A stretch of 11,784 nt of DNA from Chersky-267 sp034666965 (GCA_034666965.1 JAXDKT010000017.1:1-11784), one strand, 5' to 3'. Numbered from the stretch's first letter, positions 1 through 7,420 are shown. The notes: generated by a model from the letters alone, not told the origin. Numbers and translations are program-made.

Positions 1-270
1 GCCCCGGAGCTCTACCGCGCCGGACCGCTCGGCGTCGGCCAGACTCGTGAGCGAGCGGTAGAGGGGTCCACGCTCGGTCCCGACGGCCACGGTCGCCTCC
101 TTCAGCGCCCCGCGGCGATTCATGTCGATCGGAATGTCATGCTCACGATGGCGCCACGCTCGAACGTCTTGGCTCCAGCGGGGTGCCAGCGCCACCAGGA
201 CGTCCTGGAGGTCGTCGATTGCGTCCCAAACGATCTCCCGGTCGTACTCAAAGACTAGGTCCAGCTTCAT
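1..270 (-). CDS. Putative immunity protein of the RHS toxin (3' end beyond window)
   Basis: A reading frame opens with ATG at 268-270 and stays open for 90 codons to the window edge, so the C-terminus is missing. It begins MKLDLVFEYDREIVWDAIDD and is acidic and soluble, with no signal peptide or membrane segment. A purine-rich stretch (GGGTGGGGG on the minus strand, 271-279) precedes the ATG as ribosome-binding site. The start lies 9 bases after the stop of the RHS toxin gene, so the two are almost certainly co-transcribed. In RHS systems the gene directly after the toxin tip usually encodes the cognate immunity protein; that role is inferred from position, as I recognise no immunity family by sequence. 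It could instead be an unrelated small protein. Confidence 0.68.
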   Translation of the reverse strand, partial: MKLDLVFEYDREIVWDAIDDLQDVLVALAPRWSQDVRAWRHREHDIPIDMNRRGALKEATVAVGTERGPLYRSLTSLADAERSGAVELRG

Positions 271-279
271 ACCCCCACC

Positions 280-1314
280 CTACGGGATCGGGACCAGCTT
301 CACCCAGCCCCTTTCAATGGCGTCCGCGAGCTTCCCCGCTGCCGGCGCGGCCGCGTTGGTCCAGATCTCAAGGATTGCGCCTTTGGACTGGGCGTAGGCC
401 AACAGATCTGCAAGCTGTTGGCTCCACTTGAGGGTCGCGACATTCTTTACCTCGACGACAGCGCCGCGAAGCAGGATTGTAAGAAGAGGGCTGAAATCCG
501 GGACGCGGATACCACCCGGACCCAGTCCCGGAATTGTGATTCGACCAGCCCCAACGTTGCGAGCCACTCCAATGGCGGCCGAGACAGCCTCCTCTCCTGC
601 GACGCCCTTGGCCACCGAAGCGGCGCCTCCGATTGCTGCTCGTTCGAGCGTGAATAGGCCACCCAACCCGGCAAACGCGAGGGTTGTGACGCATCCGATG
701 GCAGCGCTGCCAACCAGATCACCGACTGTGTTCTTGCGCCCGCTAAGCCAGTTGAAGGCTGCAGTTGACGCAGCACTGATGATCCCTCCGCCGACGCACC
801 CGACGATGATGCCCGCTGGAATGAACATTCCTGACGGATCGATCGCGAGCGTGGGGCTACTAGCCACGTAGATGTAGCTGTTGGTCCCCGACCCTGAATA
901 GCCTGCCGGGTCCTCGCTCACGAATCGCTGGAGAGTGGGATTGAAGTAGCGAGCTCGGTAGTAGTAGAGCGGCCCGTCGTTCTCGCGGCCTGTGAACTGC
1001 TGCGAGTTGGCGTTTGTGGCCCCGCTAACGCTCGTCAGGCCGTATGGCTCGTACGTGTAGCTCGTCTGGACAGTCCCGGCGGCGTCCGTAAGCGCAACGG
1101 TCGATCCAAGAGCATCGGGCAGCAGATACCGGGCCCCCGAACTGTCGGTTCGGCTGAACGTCTGGTCCGTGCCCCCGGTCAGGAGCTGCGCGGTGGGGGT
1201 TTCCGACCCGTCCCGCTCCTGAATGAAGTTGTCGCCTCCATTGGCGAACAGAGTGGCAGTGCTGCCGAAGGTTTTGGCGACGCGGCGTCCAAGCCCGTCG
1301 TAGGCAAACGAGCC
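280..1314 (-). pseudogene. RHS/YD-repeat protein C-terminal fragment with REase-fold toxin tip, cut by IS3 element
   Basis: The frame runs 345 codons from the IS edge to TAG at 280-282. Fragment residues 1-131 are a classic RHS core terminus: YDGLGRR (5-11), DALGSTVALTD (67-77), then GRENDGPLYYYRARYFNP and QRF, followed by SEDPAGYSG. Residues 162-226 are glycine-rich and hydrophobic, as in the linker before many RHS tips. The last 100 residues resemble restriction-endonuclease-fold toxins (Tox-REase class): a GEE helix (about 240-242), PDF (272-274) and VVEVKN with E288 and K290, giving a PD...ExK nuclease signature. The likely role is a contact-delivered DNase. An in-frame GTG at 921 is an internal valine codon, not a gene start. 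The 5' part is missing, as the IS lies exactly at codon 1 of the fragment. Base composition is less GC-biased than the neighbours, suggesting acquisition. RHS assignment is firm; the exact toxin family is less so. Confidence 0.88.
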
Positions 1315-1342
1315 GTGTCCTGCGTCAGGATTTCTTGGACAC
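1315..1342. repeat. Left terminal inverted repeat of the IS3 element
   Basis: This 28-base end starts GTGTCCTGCGTCAGGA and finishes CTTGGACAC. It matches the reverse complement of 2640-2666 with a few substitutions and one length difference. The end is itself a partial palindrome (GTGTCC facing GGACAC), a feature shared by the right end. Confidence 0.8.
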
Positions 1343-1388
1343 CTGGTTCGTCATACCCTGAGGCGGCCAGCGTGACCAAGGAGACGTC

Positions 1389-1715
1389 ATGGGCCGCAAG
1401 CCATTCCGCTCGCCCGACGAGAAGCTCGCGATCGTCCTCTCGGTGCTCAAGGGTGAGACGAGCCAGACCGATGTCGCCCGCCGGCTGCAGATGAGCCAGA
1501 CCACGATCGCCAAATGGCAGAAGCAATTCCTCGAGGGAGGGCGCGAGGGCCTGGCCCGGGGCGACAACGCCAAGAGCGAGGCGACGAGGCGTGAGGCGGA
1601 GCTCGATGATCGGGTCGACGAACTGACCTCGGCGCTCGGTGAGGCCTACGCGGAGCTCCGGGTGTGGCGAAAAAAGGGGGCGATCTACCCGCGTTCGGCG
1701 AGCTCGAGGCGATAA
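1389..1715 (+). CDS. IS3-family transposase OrfA (helix-turn-helix)
   Basis: A 108-residue protein starting MGRKPFRSPDEKLAIVLSVL. Residues 5-50 form the HTH_Tnp_1/IS3 OrfA DNA-binding domain (SQTDVARRLQMSQTTIAKWQ). Residues 60-93 are charged and helical, as in the OrfA leucine-zipper-like dimerisation region. The start is supported by AAGGAG at 1378-1383, five bases before the ATG. Its final part overlaps orfB. The heptamer A_AAA_AAG at 1670-1676 is in the correct phase for -1 slippage, which would join residues 1-96 to the orfB frame. OrfA alone normally binds the IS ends and modulates transposition; the OrfAB fusion is the transposase. Confidence 0.93.
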   Translation: MGRKPFRSPDEKLAIVLSVLKGETSQTDVARRLQMSQTTIAKWQKQFLEGGREGLARGDNAKSEATRREAELDDRVDELTSALGEAYAELRVWRKKGAIYPRSASSRR

Positions 1716-2656
1716 GGGCCGAGCACCGCGTCCCGGTCCAGCGCTTCTGCGCCCGCCTGGGCATCCCGCGCTCGACCTGGTATCACTGGCGGGCCGGGCA
1801 GCTCGATGGCCGGCCGGTCCAGCGCTGGCCGGCGCCGGTGGTCGACGCCATCGTCGACCGCACTGCCGAGGAGGCCCACCGCTACGCCGCCTGGGGTCAT
1901 CGCAAGATCTGGGCGATGCTGCGGGCCGACGGGATCCGGGTCTCGGCCAGCTCGATCGAGCGGGCGATGCGTCGCCGCGACCTGCTCCAGCCCCGCCGCT
2001 ACCAGGCCGAGCGGCGCTCGCTGGCCGCCCGCCGCAAGGCGACCTTCCGGATCAACCCGACCCGGCGCAACCGGGTCTGGCAGGCCGACTTCACCGAGTT
2101 CGAGACGAGCGCCGGGGGGACCTGGCGCCTGGGTATCGTGGTCGACTACGTGACCAAGGTCTGCCTGGCCGTCGCGGTCCTCGGGCGGACCGCCGCGGCC
2201 GACGCGATCGACATGCTCCGGAGCGCGATCGAGGAGGCCGAGCGACTGTCCGCGCGGCCGCTCCTCGACGAGTGCCTCGACCCGGCCACCGGTGAGCTCC
2301 AGCGCCTGGTCGTGGTGACCGACAATGGCCCGGCCTTCAAGAGTCTGGGCTTCGCCCGGTTCATCGCCGAGCGGATCGAGCTCGAGCACGTCCGCACCCG
2401 GCACTACGCGCCTGAGACCAACGGCGTCGTCGAGCGCTTCAACCAGTCGCTCAAGTACGAGCACCTGTACCGCCTGGAGATCCGCGACGTGCTCGAGCTC
2501 GGGGCCGCCTGCGAGGAGTTCCGCCGCTTCTACAACGACACCCGGCCGCACGAGGCGATCGCGTTCGACCAACCCCTCCTGCGTTACCTCGCCGAGCCCG
2601 ACTGGCCACCCCCCGCGCCACACCTATCGGAGCCCGAAAGTGTCCAGGTTTCTTGA
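1664..2656 (+). CDS. IS3-family transposase OrfB (DDE integrase core), made by -1 frameshift as OrfAB
   Basis: The frame from GTG 1664 encodes 330 residues, but expression probably comes from slippage at 1670-1676, giving a fusion of about 422 residues with OrfA. An HTH_21-like segment (RFCARLGIPRSTWYHW) lies at 27-42. The rve/integrase catalytic core follows, with D142 (WQADFTEF), D220 (VVVTDNGPAF) and E257 (ETNGVVERFN), and ends with the usual PHEAIAFDQP tail. Length and order are standard for the family. The stop lies inside the right inverted repeat. No frameshift or missing catalytic residue is seen, so it could be active. Confidence 0.93.
   Translation: MAKKGGDLPAFGELEAIRAEHRVPVQRFCARLGIPRSTWYHWRAGQLDGRPVQRWPAPVVDAIVDRTAEEAHRYAAWGHRKIWAMLRADGIRVSASSIERAMRRRDLLQPRRYQAERRSLAARRKATFRINPTRRNRVWQADFTEFETSAGGTWRLGIVVDYVTKVCLAVAVLGRTAAADAIDMLRSAIEEAERLSARPLLDECLDPATGELQRLVVVTDNGPAFKSLGFARFIAERIELEHVRTRHYAPETNGVVERFNQSLKYEHLYRLEIRDVLELGAACEEFRRFYNDTRPHEAIAFDQPLLRYLAEPDWPPPAPHLSEPESVQVS
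1670..1676 (+). promoter_or_regulatory. Programmed -1 ribosomal frameshift site (A AAA AAG)
   Basis: Six A residues followed by G form the canonical slippery heptamer. In the orfA frame the codons are cgA-AAA-AAG, exactly the X-XXY-YYZ phase needed. Slipping back one base enters the orfB frame, whose next codons are GGG GGC GAT. The same heptamer serves IS150/IS911-type elements. I did not identify a specific downstream pseudoknot or stem-loop. Confidence 0.75.
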
Positions 2657-2666
2657 CGCGGGACAC
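2640..2666. repeat. Right terminal inverted repeat of the IS3 element
   Basis: A 27-base end reading GTGTCCAGGTTTCTTGACGC then GGGACAC. It is the inverted partner of 1315-1342 and contains the orfB stop codon (2654-2656). Confidence 0.8.
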
Positions 2667-3024
2667 GCCTCCACGCAGCCGAACCGTATCCCCGACTTTC
2701 GTCCTGCGACTTTCGGCCACGGATTGCACTCGTCGCCACCATCGCATCCCAGACCTAAGCAGGGACCGTACGGATGGCGCCCGCTGTCGGCGAACGGATG
2801 GTGGATAAGTCGACCGACCGCCCGCTATCCCCCGTCGGGTTCGTGAGCGTAGCCTCCTCGACAGCAAGCGCAGCTCGCCCAGGCACCTTTCGTACGAGCC
2901 TGTACTGTTCGGGTAACCGCAGCCGCTCGACGAACCGGATGATGAAACGAATGTAGGTAGGGGGAACCGCATTGGTCAGCCTGTTGGCCTACGCTATGCC
3001 CGTCGTCGGGAACCTCGGCTGGCA
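2667..3024. other. Gene-poor stretch between the IS and the secreted-protein gene
   Basis: No confident gene. On the minus strand a frame is open from 2988 to a TAG at 2755-2757. It reads IRFIIRFVERLRLPEQYRL near its beginning, has no ATG and only an internal GTG, and could be the remnant of a gene I cannot identify. The plus-strand 60-codon frame over the same bases (2774-2956) is arginine/serine-rich and looks like its shadow. Read through a precise IS excision, the minus frame adjoining the RHS fragment (VGDTVRLRGG) does not resemble RHS sequence. The promoter of the next gene should lie here, but I see no convincing -35/-10 pair. Confidence 0.4.
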
Positions 3025-5709
3025 GTGAACTCGCTGGTGGGCCGATTCGCCCGCGCGCTCGGAGCGAGCCTGCTGCTCCTCCTGCTGGCCGGCACCGCCG
3101 CGGTCGCGGCCGCCGACATCGGCCACCAGGACTTCGGCGCCAGCGGCACTGCCATCACCGGCTCCAAGCCCGAGAGCAAGCTCTGGTACAACGACGGCTC
3201 GTGGTGGGCGAGCATGTGGAGCACCACCCCGGCCGGCTTCTACATCTACGAGCTCGACCTCCAGGACGAGACCTGGACGCGGACGAGCACGGCCCTGGAT
3301 CCGCGCCTGGGCACCCGCGCCGACACCCTCTGGGACGGGACCAAGCTATACGTCGCGTCGCAGCGCTGGAAGGCCGATGGCGGCGCGACCGGGGTGGGCA
3401 CCAACTTCGAGACCCGGCTGTACCGCTACAGCTACAACGATGCGACCGACGCGTACACCCTCGACGCCGGCTTCCCGGCCTCGATCCGGACCGGGATCGA
3501 GAGCGAGACCCTGGTGATCGCCAAGGACTCGACCGGGATGATGTGGGCGACCTGGACCCAGAAGCAGGGCAGCGGCAACCGCGTCTACACCAACCACACG
3601 GTCGCCAACGACGACACCGACTGGTCGGCCCCCGCGGCCCTGCCCGTCGCCGGCGCCACGACCGCGACGGATGACATCTCGTCGATCATCGCCTTCAGCG
3701 TCTCGGGACAGGAGCGAGTCGGCGTGTTGTGGAGCAACCAGGCCGACCTCAAGGACTACTTCGCCTGGCACGTCGACGGCGCGGCCGACGACACCTGGAC
3801 GGTCGAGACCGCGGTCGCCGCGAGCTCGGGCAACCCCAAGCCGGCCGACGACCACCTGAACCTCAAGACCGACGACAGCGGCCGCGTCTACGCGGTGGCC
3901 AAGACGAGCAACAGCACGTCGAGCCAGCCCATGGAGCAGCTCCTGGTCCGCGAGCCCGGCGGCACCTGGTCGGATCACACCGTCGCGCGGGTCAGCGACA
4001 GCCCCACTCGGGCCATCCTCGCCCTCGATGAGTCGTCCGACACGCTCCACGTCTTCGAGACCGGGCCGCACAACGGGAGCGGCAGCGGCCAGAGCGGTGG
4101 CGACATCTACGAGAAGACGTCGTCGGCATCGACCGTCTCGTTCGCGACCGGCCTGGGCACGCCGGTGATCCGCGACTCGACCAGCGCGGGGCTCAACAAC
4201 GCGACGTCGACCAAGGACAACGTCGACTCCGAGAGCGGGATCGTCGTGCTCGCCTTCGACGACGACACGGGCCGGTACTGGCACCACCACGAAGCGCTCG
4301 AGCCGCCGACGCCTCCGGTCGCGAGCTTCACCGGGACGCCAACGTCAGGACCCGCGCCGCTCACGGTCGCCTTCAGCAACACGTCGACCGGCACGCCGCC
4401 GCTCGTCTCCGCCTGGGATTTCGGCGACCCGGCCTCCGGTGCGAACAACGTCTCGACCGCCAAGAACCCCAGCCACGTCTACACCAGCCCCGGCACCTAC
4501 AGCGTCACGCTGACCGTCACCAACAGCGCCGGCCCCTCCACGACCACGCGTTCGAACTACATCACCGTGTCGGTGGCGCCCCCGCCGTCCTCGACCTTCA
4601 CCGCGATCGCACCCGTCCGCGTCCTCGACAGCCGGGCCAACCTCGGGCTGTCGGGCGCCTTCCACGCCAACGTCGCCCGCAACTTCCGGGTGACCAACGG
4701 GACGACCATCCCGAACGACGCGGTGGCGGTGACCGGCAACCTGACCGTCACGCGCCAGACCAAGGCGGGCTACATCGTCCTGGCGCCGGCCGCCGGCGGG
4801 ACCACTTCGACGATCAACTTCCCGGTCGGCGACAACCGGGCCAACGGCGTCACCGTCGCCCTCAGCGGGAGCGGCACGCTCAACGCCGTGTACCGGGCCG
4901 CGGCCGGCGCCACCACCCACATCCTGTTCGACGTCACCGGCTACTTCGAGCAGGGCAGCGGCGGGGAGCGGTTCCACTCGGTCACACCGGTTCGCGTGCT
5001 CGACACCCGGGCCAACCTCGGTCTGAATGGCACCTTCCATGCCAATACCGCGCGTGACTTCCAGGTCACGAACGGCTCGGGCGGTACGATTCCTACGGGG
5101 GCGACGGCGGTGACCGGCAACATCACCGTCACGGGCCAGACGCGGGCCGGCTACGTCATTCTCGCGCCGGCGGCCGGGGGGTCGACCTCGACGATCAACT
5201 TCCCGATTGGCGACAACCGAGCCAACGGGGTGACGGTCGCGCTCAGCGGCAGCGGCAAGCTCAACGCGGTCTACAAGGCTGTCGCCGGGGCGACGACGAA
5301 CATCCTCTTCGACGTGACCGGATACTTCCTCACCGGTTCATCGGGCGCGGCCTACTACCCGCTCACCCCCGTGCGCGTCCTCGACACCCGGGCCAACGTC
5401 GGGCTCTCGGGCGCCTTCCATGCCGGCATCGCCCGCCACTTCGCGGTCGCGGGCGCGGCCACCGTCCCGAGCAACGCGGTCGCGGTCACCGGCAATCTCA
5501 CCGTGACGCAGCAGACGAAGGCCGGCTACATGATCCTGGCGCCGGCTGCCGGGGGCGCGACTTCGACGATCAACTTCCCGGTGGACGACAACCGGGCCAA
5601 TGGCGTCACGGTTCCGCTCAGCGGGAGCGGCACCCTCAACGCCGTCTACAAGGCCAAACCCGGCGCCACCACGCACCTTCTGTTCGACGTCACGGGCTAC
5701 TTCAAGTGA
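3025..5709 (+). CDS. Secreted multidomain protein: propeller-like N-half, PKD domain, three C-terminal repeats
   Basis: An 894-residue protein. The GTG at 3025 is chosen because it gives a clean signal peptide (basic MNSLVGRFARALG, then ASLLLLLLAGTAAVAAA, cleavage near residue 30) and no in-frame ATG lies just upstream. The ribosome-binding site is weak. Residues 35-425 are rich in Trp, Asp and Gly, with repeated motifs such as LWYNDGSWWASMW and LWDGTKLYVAS, resembling sialidase/BNR-type beta-propellers without identifiable catalytic residues. A PKD domain occupies 431-520 (PVASFTGTPTSG, WDFGDP at 463-468, HVYTSPGTYSVTLTV). Three homologous repeats (525-645, 650-772, 777-894) run from PVRVLDTRANLG through STINFPVGDNRANGVTV to FDVTGYF. 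No sortase motif or C-terminal membrane anchor is present, so it is probably released or held at the surface by the repeats. Substrate is unknown; a glycan- or matrix-binding role is inference. Confidence 0.9.
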   Translation: MNSLVGRFARALGASLLLLLLAGTAAVAAADIGHQDFGASGTAITGSKPESKLWYNDGSWWASMWSTTPAGFYIYELDLQDETWTRTSTALDPRLGTRADTLWDGTKLYVASQRWKADGGATGVGTNFETRLYRYSYNDATDAYTLDAGFPASIRTGIESETLVIAKDSTGMMWATWTQKQGSGNRVYTNHTVANDDTDWSAPAALPVAGATTATDDISSIIAFSVSGQERVGVLWSNQADLKDYFAWHVDGAADDTWTVETAVAASSGNPKPADDHLNLKTDDSGRVYAVAKTSNSTSSQPMEQLLVREPGGTWSDHTVARVSDSPTRAILALDESSDTLHVFETGPHNGSGSGQSGGDIYEKTSSASTVSFATGLGTPVIRDSTSAGLNNATSTKDNVDSESGIVVLAFDDDTGRYWHHHEALEPPTPPVASFTGTPTSGPAPLTVAFSNTSTGTPPLVSAWDFGDPASGANNVSTAKNPSHVYTSPGTYSVTLTVTNSAGPSTTTRSNYITVSVAPPPSSTFTAIAPVRVLDSRANLGLSGAFHANVARNFRVTNGTTIPNDAVAVTGNLTVTRQTKAGYIVLAPAAGGTTSTINFPVGDNRANGVTVALSGSGTLNAVYRAAAGATTHILFDVTGYFEQGSGGERFHSVTPVRVLDTRANLGLNGTFHANTARDFQVTNGSGGTIPTGATAVTGNITVTGQTRAGYVILAPAAGGSTSTINFPIGDNRANGVTVALSGSGKLNAVYKAVAGATTNILFDVTGYFLTGSSGAAYYPLTPVRVLDTRANVGLSGAFHAGIARHFAVAGAATVPSNAVAVTGNLTVTQQTKAGYMILAPAAGGATSTINFPVDDNRANGVTVPLSGSGTLNAVYKAKPGATTHLLFDVTGYFK
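4597..5706 (+). repeat. Three tandem 125-residue protein repeats (FDVTGYF type)
   Basis: Repeat units begin at 4597, 4972 and 5353. Each holds PVRVLD(S/T)RAN(L/V)GL, a (A/T)V(A/T)VTGN(L/I)TVT strand, AGY(I/V/M)(V/I)LAPAAGG, STINFP(V/I)xDNRANGVTV, SGSG(T/K)LNAVY and a closing FDVTGYF. Most positions are identical between units at protein level, while third codon positions differ, so this is an old duplication kept by selection rather than a recent DNA expansion. Similar repeats occur at the C-termini of secreted proteins in Chloroflexota and actinobacteria; their fold and ligand are not known to me. Confidence 0.85.
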
Positions 5710-6050
5710 CCTCGCGGGTGTTGCTTCAACGGCTCGGGATCCTGATCGTCGTCACCGTGCCGGTCCTATTCCTGGGTCCGCCAGGGTTGCTCGTCGGCGC
5801 CATGGCCGTTGGCCTGATCGCCCTCGACGTCGTCAGCCGTCGCCAGGGATTCGAGTTCGCACACGGGTTTCTCGGTTATCGCGGGCTGCAGCCCTGGCCG
5901 AGAGGCGTCCAGGAGGACGACGACTTCCACTGGCGCTGGACTCCGATCGGCGACTCGTCCCACCAGGCGTCGCCCGACCCAACCGCCCGCCCAGACGAGT
6001 TCGCAGCCAGGTCACAGCTTCGGCCCAAGACGCGTGCGCGCGGCGGATGA
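5706..6050 (+). CDS. Small membrane protein, overlapping the secreted-protein gene
   Basis: A 114-residue protein. Its GTG start overlaps the stop of the upstream gene in the sequence GTGA (5706-5709), so it is probably translated by termination-reinitiation. Residues 10-44 form one long or two short membrane segments (LGILIVVTVPVLFLGPPG, then LLVGAMAVGLIALDVV). The rest (45-114) is hydrophilic, with an acidic/aromatic patch EDDDFHWRW and a Pro/Arg-rich tail that becomes low-complexity. I recognise no family. Coupling to a large exported protein suggests a membrane partner or anchor, but that is inference. The last 20 residues may be poorly conserved. Confidence 0.6.
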   Translation: MTSRVLLQRLGILIVVTVPVLFLGPPGLLVGAMAVGLIALDVVSRRQGFEFAHGFLGYRGLQPWPRGVQEDDDFHWRWTPIGDSSHQASPDPTARPDEFAARSQLRPKTRARGG

Positions 6051-6096
6051 TCCTAGGGACATCCACCTCCGCCAAAGCACTGAGGAGGGCCAGCGA

Positions 6097-6480
6097 ATGC
6101 CTGTAGTCGCGTTGCATCATGTTCAACTTGCTATGCCCGCCGGCGCCGAGGAATCCGCCCGCGCCTTTTACGCCGGTGTGCTAGGCATGCAGGAAGTGGC
6201 GAAGCCTGAGCACCTGCGCACGCGCGGCGGTTGTTGGTTCCGTATCAGTGCATCAATGCAATTGCATCTTGGCGTCGAAGAGCCGTTCCGTCCCGCGACC
6301 AAGGCTCACCCCGCGCTGGAAGTGACCGACCTGCAGGCGGCGCGAGCCGCCATTGCCGCTGGTGGCCACACCGTCATTGAGGACACCCAACTCGAAGGGT
6401 ACGACCGTTTCTACACGGCTGATCCGTTCGGTAATCGTGTCGAGATCCTTGCGAGGGCTGTCTCCTTCCGGCGGCGATGA
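6097..6480 (+). CDS. VOC superfamily (glyoxalase/bleomycin-resistance fold) protein
   Basis: A 127-residue single-module VOC protein. The ATG at 6097 is preferred over an upstream in-frame ATG at 6034 because GGAGGG (6084-6089) lies 7 bases before it and the fold starts immediately (VVALHHVQLAMP). Two beta-alpha-beta-beta-beta halves are visible. Likely metal ligands are H8 in the first strand, H71 (AHPALEV) opening the second half and E116 (GNRVEIL) in the last strand; H57 (LHLGV) is nearby. Substrate cannot be told: family members include glyoxalases, extradiol dioxygenases and antibiotic-binding proteins. Codons such as CGT, GTT and CAA are commoner than in neighbouring genes, suggesting different ancestry. 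Confidence 0.88.
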   Translation: MPVVALHHVQLAMPAGAEESARAFYAGVLGMQEVAKPEHLRTRGGCWFRISASMQLHLGVEEPFRPATKAHPALEVTDLQAARAAIAAGGHTVIEDTQLEGYDRFYTADPFGNRVEILARAVSFRRR

Positions 6481-6703
6481 CGGCTGATACGACGCTGGAA
6501 GTCGCGAAGCTCGACGCGGAGCGCGGATCAGCCGCGTCGTGGCCGATGGTCGTTTACTTGTGCTGCGTCAGGCCAACCGCGATCTGGTCGATGGCACGTC
6601 CAGGATCCTCAAGGAGGTTTCGCGCTAGTGCCCGTTCGAGGAAGTTCAACGGCTGGCTGTTCAAGGCCTTCTCTCTGATGCGCCGGGCTGGGCTCGATTT
6701 GCC

Positions 6704-7180
6704 TCAGCTCGCAGCCTTCCTGACCAGCTCGGCGATCCGCCTCTCACCCGCCGCCGTCAGGCTCGTCAGGGCGTAGGCCACGGGCCACATCTCCTCCTTG
6801 TCGAGCCGCGCGTCGGGCTGGAAGCCAAGGGTTGAGTAGCGCACCTTGAACTTCGACTTCGCCTGGAAGAAGCAGATCACCTTGCCGTCCTTGGCGTAGG
6901 CCGGCATCCCGTAAAACGTCCGGGGCACGAGGCCCGGCGCGGCCGCGAGGACGAGCTCGTGGATACGCGCCGCGATCGCCCGATCGTCGTCGGCCATCTC
7001 GGCGATCTTGGCCTGCACGTCGGCCTCGCCCTCTGCGCGCTGCTCCTCCGGGCTGCGTTTCGCCACCTTCTTTCGCTCCCGGATGGTCTCCTGCATCGCG
7101 GCGCGCTCTTCGTCGCTCAAGACGTTACCGGACGTCCTGGCCGAACTGCTTCGCTTTGTGGATGGATTCGTGTCGGTCAT
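6704..7180 (-). CDS. DUF1801 / YdhG-like domain protein
   Basis: A 158-residue soluble protein. ATG at 7178-7180 is chosen because AAAGGA lies about 9 bases upstream; the longer version from GTG 7198 would start inside that ribosome-binding site. Residues 1-65 are polar and probably disordered or coiled (LSDEERAAMQETIRERKK). Residues 66-158 form a DUF1801-type domain: IHELVLAAAPGLVPRTFYGMPAYAKDGK, then CFFQAKSKFKVRYSTLGF, then MWPVAYALTSLT. Family members share a fold with the CyaY/YjbR-like group and are often annotated as putative iron chaperones, without firm biochemistry in general. It is transcribed towards the VOC gene and separated from the HxlR gene by 240 bases, so probably has its own promoter. 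Confidence 0.87.
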   Translation of the reverse strand: MTDTNPSTKRSSSARTSGNVLSDEERAAMQETIRERKKVAKRSPEEQRAEGEADVQAKIAEMADDDRAIAARIHELVLAAAPGLVPRTFYGMPAYAKDGKVICFFQAKSKFKVRYSTLGFQPDARLDKEEMWPVAYALTSLTAAGERRIAELVRKAAS

Positions 7181-7400
7181 GTCCGTTCGTCCTTTCACTC
7201 GACGCCTCGCCGCAACGACGCGCTGATGGTGCTCGCCGTCTGCGGTGGATCGACTCAGACCCTACCGGTTCATCGAGCGAGAAAAGACCAGTTACAACCG
7301 GGCGACCCGCCCAGACATCCAGCGAGTCCGCGGTCATTGTGCCCCCGGAGCGGGTGGCGATCGGAGGTTGGCGCGGCTCGTCTTGCGATTGGATGACGGC

Positions 7401-7419
7401 GGCCGATCGGCCCGGGCCG
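7401..7419 (-). terminator. Possible GC-rich hairpin after the HxlR gene
   Basis: Two overlapping perfect palindromes, GGCCGATCGGCC (7401-7412) and CGGCCCGGGCCG (7408-7419), lie just downstream of the HxlR stop codon on the minus strand. They could form a short stable stem, but no T-run follows, so intrinsic termination is only a possibility. Confidence 0.25.
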
Positions 7420-7420
7420 A

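Larger units (their letters stand above)
1315..2666 (+). mobile_element. IS3-family insertion sequence, 1352 bp
   Basis: Imperfect terminal inverted repeats lie at 1315-1342 and 2640-2666. Both have the form GTGTCC...GGACAC and share TGCGTCA/CGCGTCA in the same place. Between them are orfA and orfB in the -1 relation typical of IS3 elements. With these ends the flanks are GCC on both sides (1312-1314 and 2667-2669), a possible 3-bp target duplication; if the ends are taken as TG...CA (1316-2665) no duplication is visible. The element is inserted within an RHS gene, in the opposite orientation. Both ORFs are intact and the DDE residues are present, so it may still be active. Confidence 0.9.

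Noticed and set aside
280..921. The toxin-tip region as a stand-alone gene starting at GTG 921
   Set aside because: The same frame continues upstream without a break as typical RHS core to the IS edge, so this GTG is an internal valine codon.
1685..2623. A 312-codon minus-strand frame opposite orfB
   Set aside because: It mirrors the transposase codons and shows no family motif; the plus-strand DDE transposase explains the region.
6477..6776. A 99-codon plus-strand frame after the VOC gene, beginning ATGACGGCT at its stop codon
   Set aside because: Despite the stop-start overlap, the sequence resembles no protein, runs into the antisense of the DUF1801 gene and has noncoding-like composition. 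The 6481-6703 gap may hold a decayed fragment (another frame reads GRLLVLRQANRDLVDG) but nothing I can identify.
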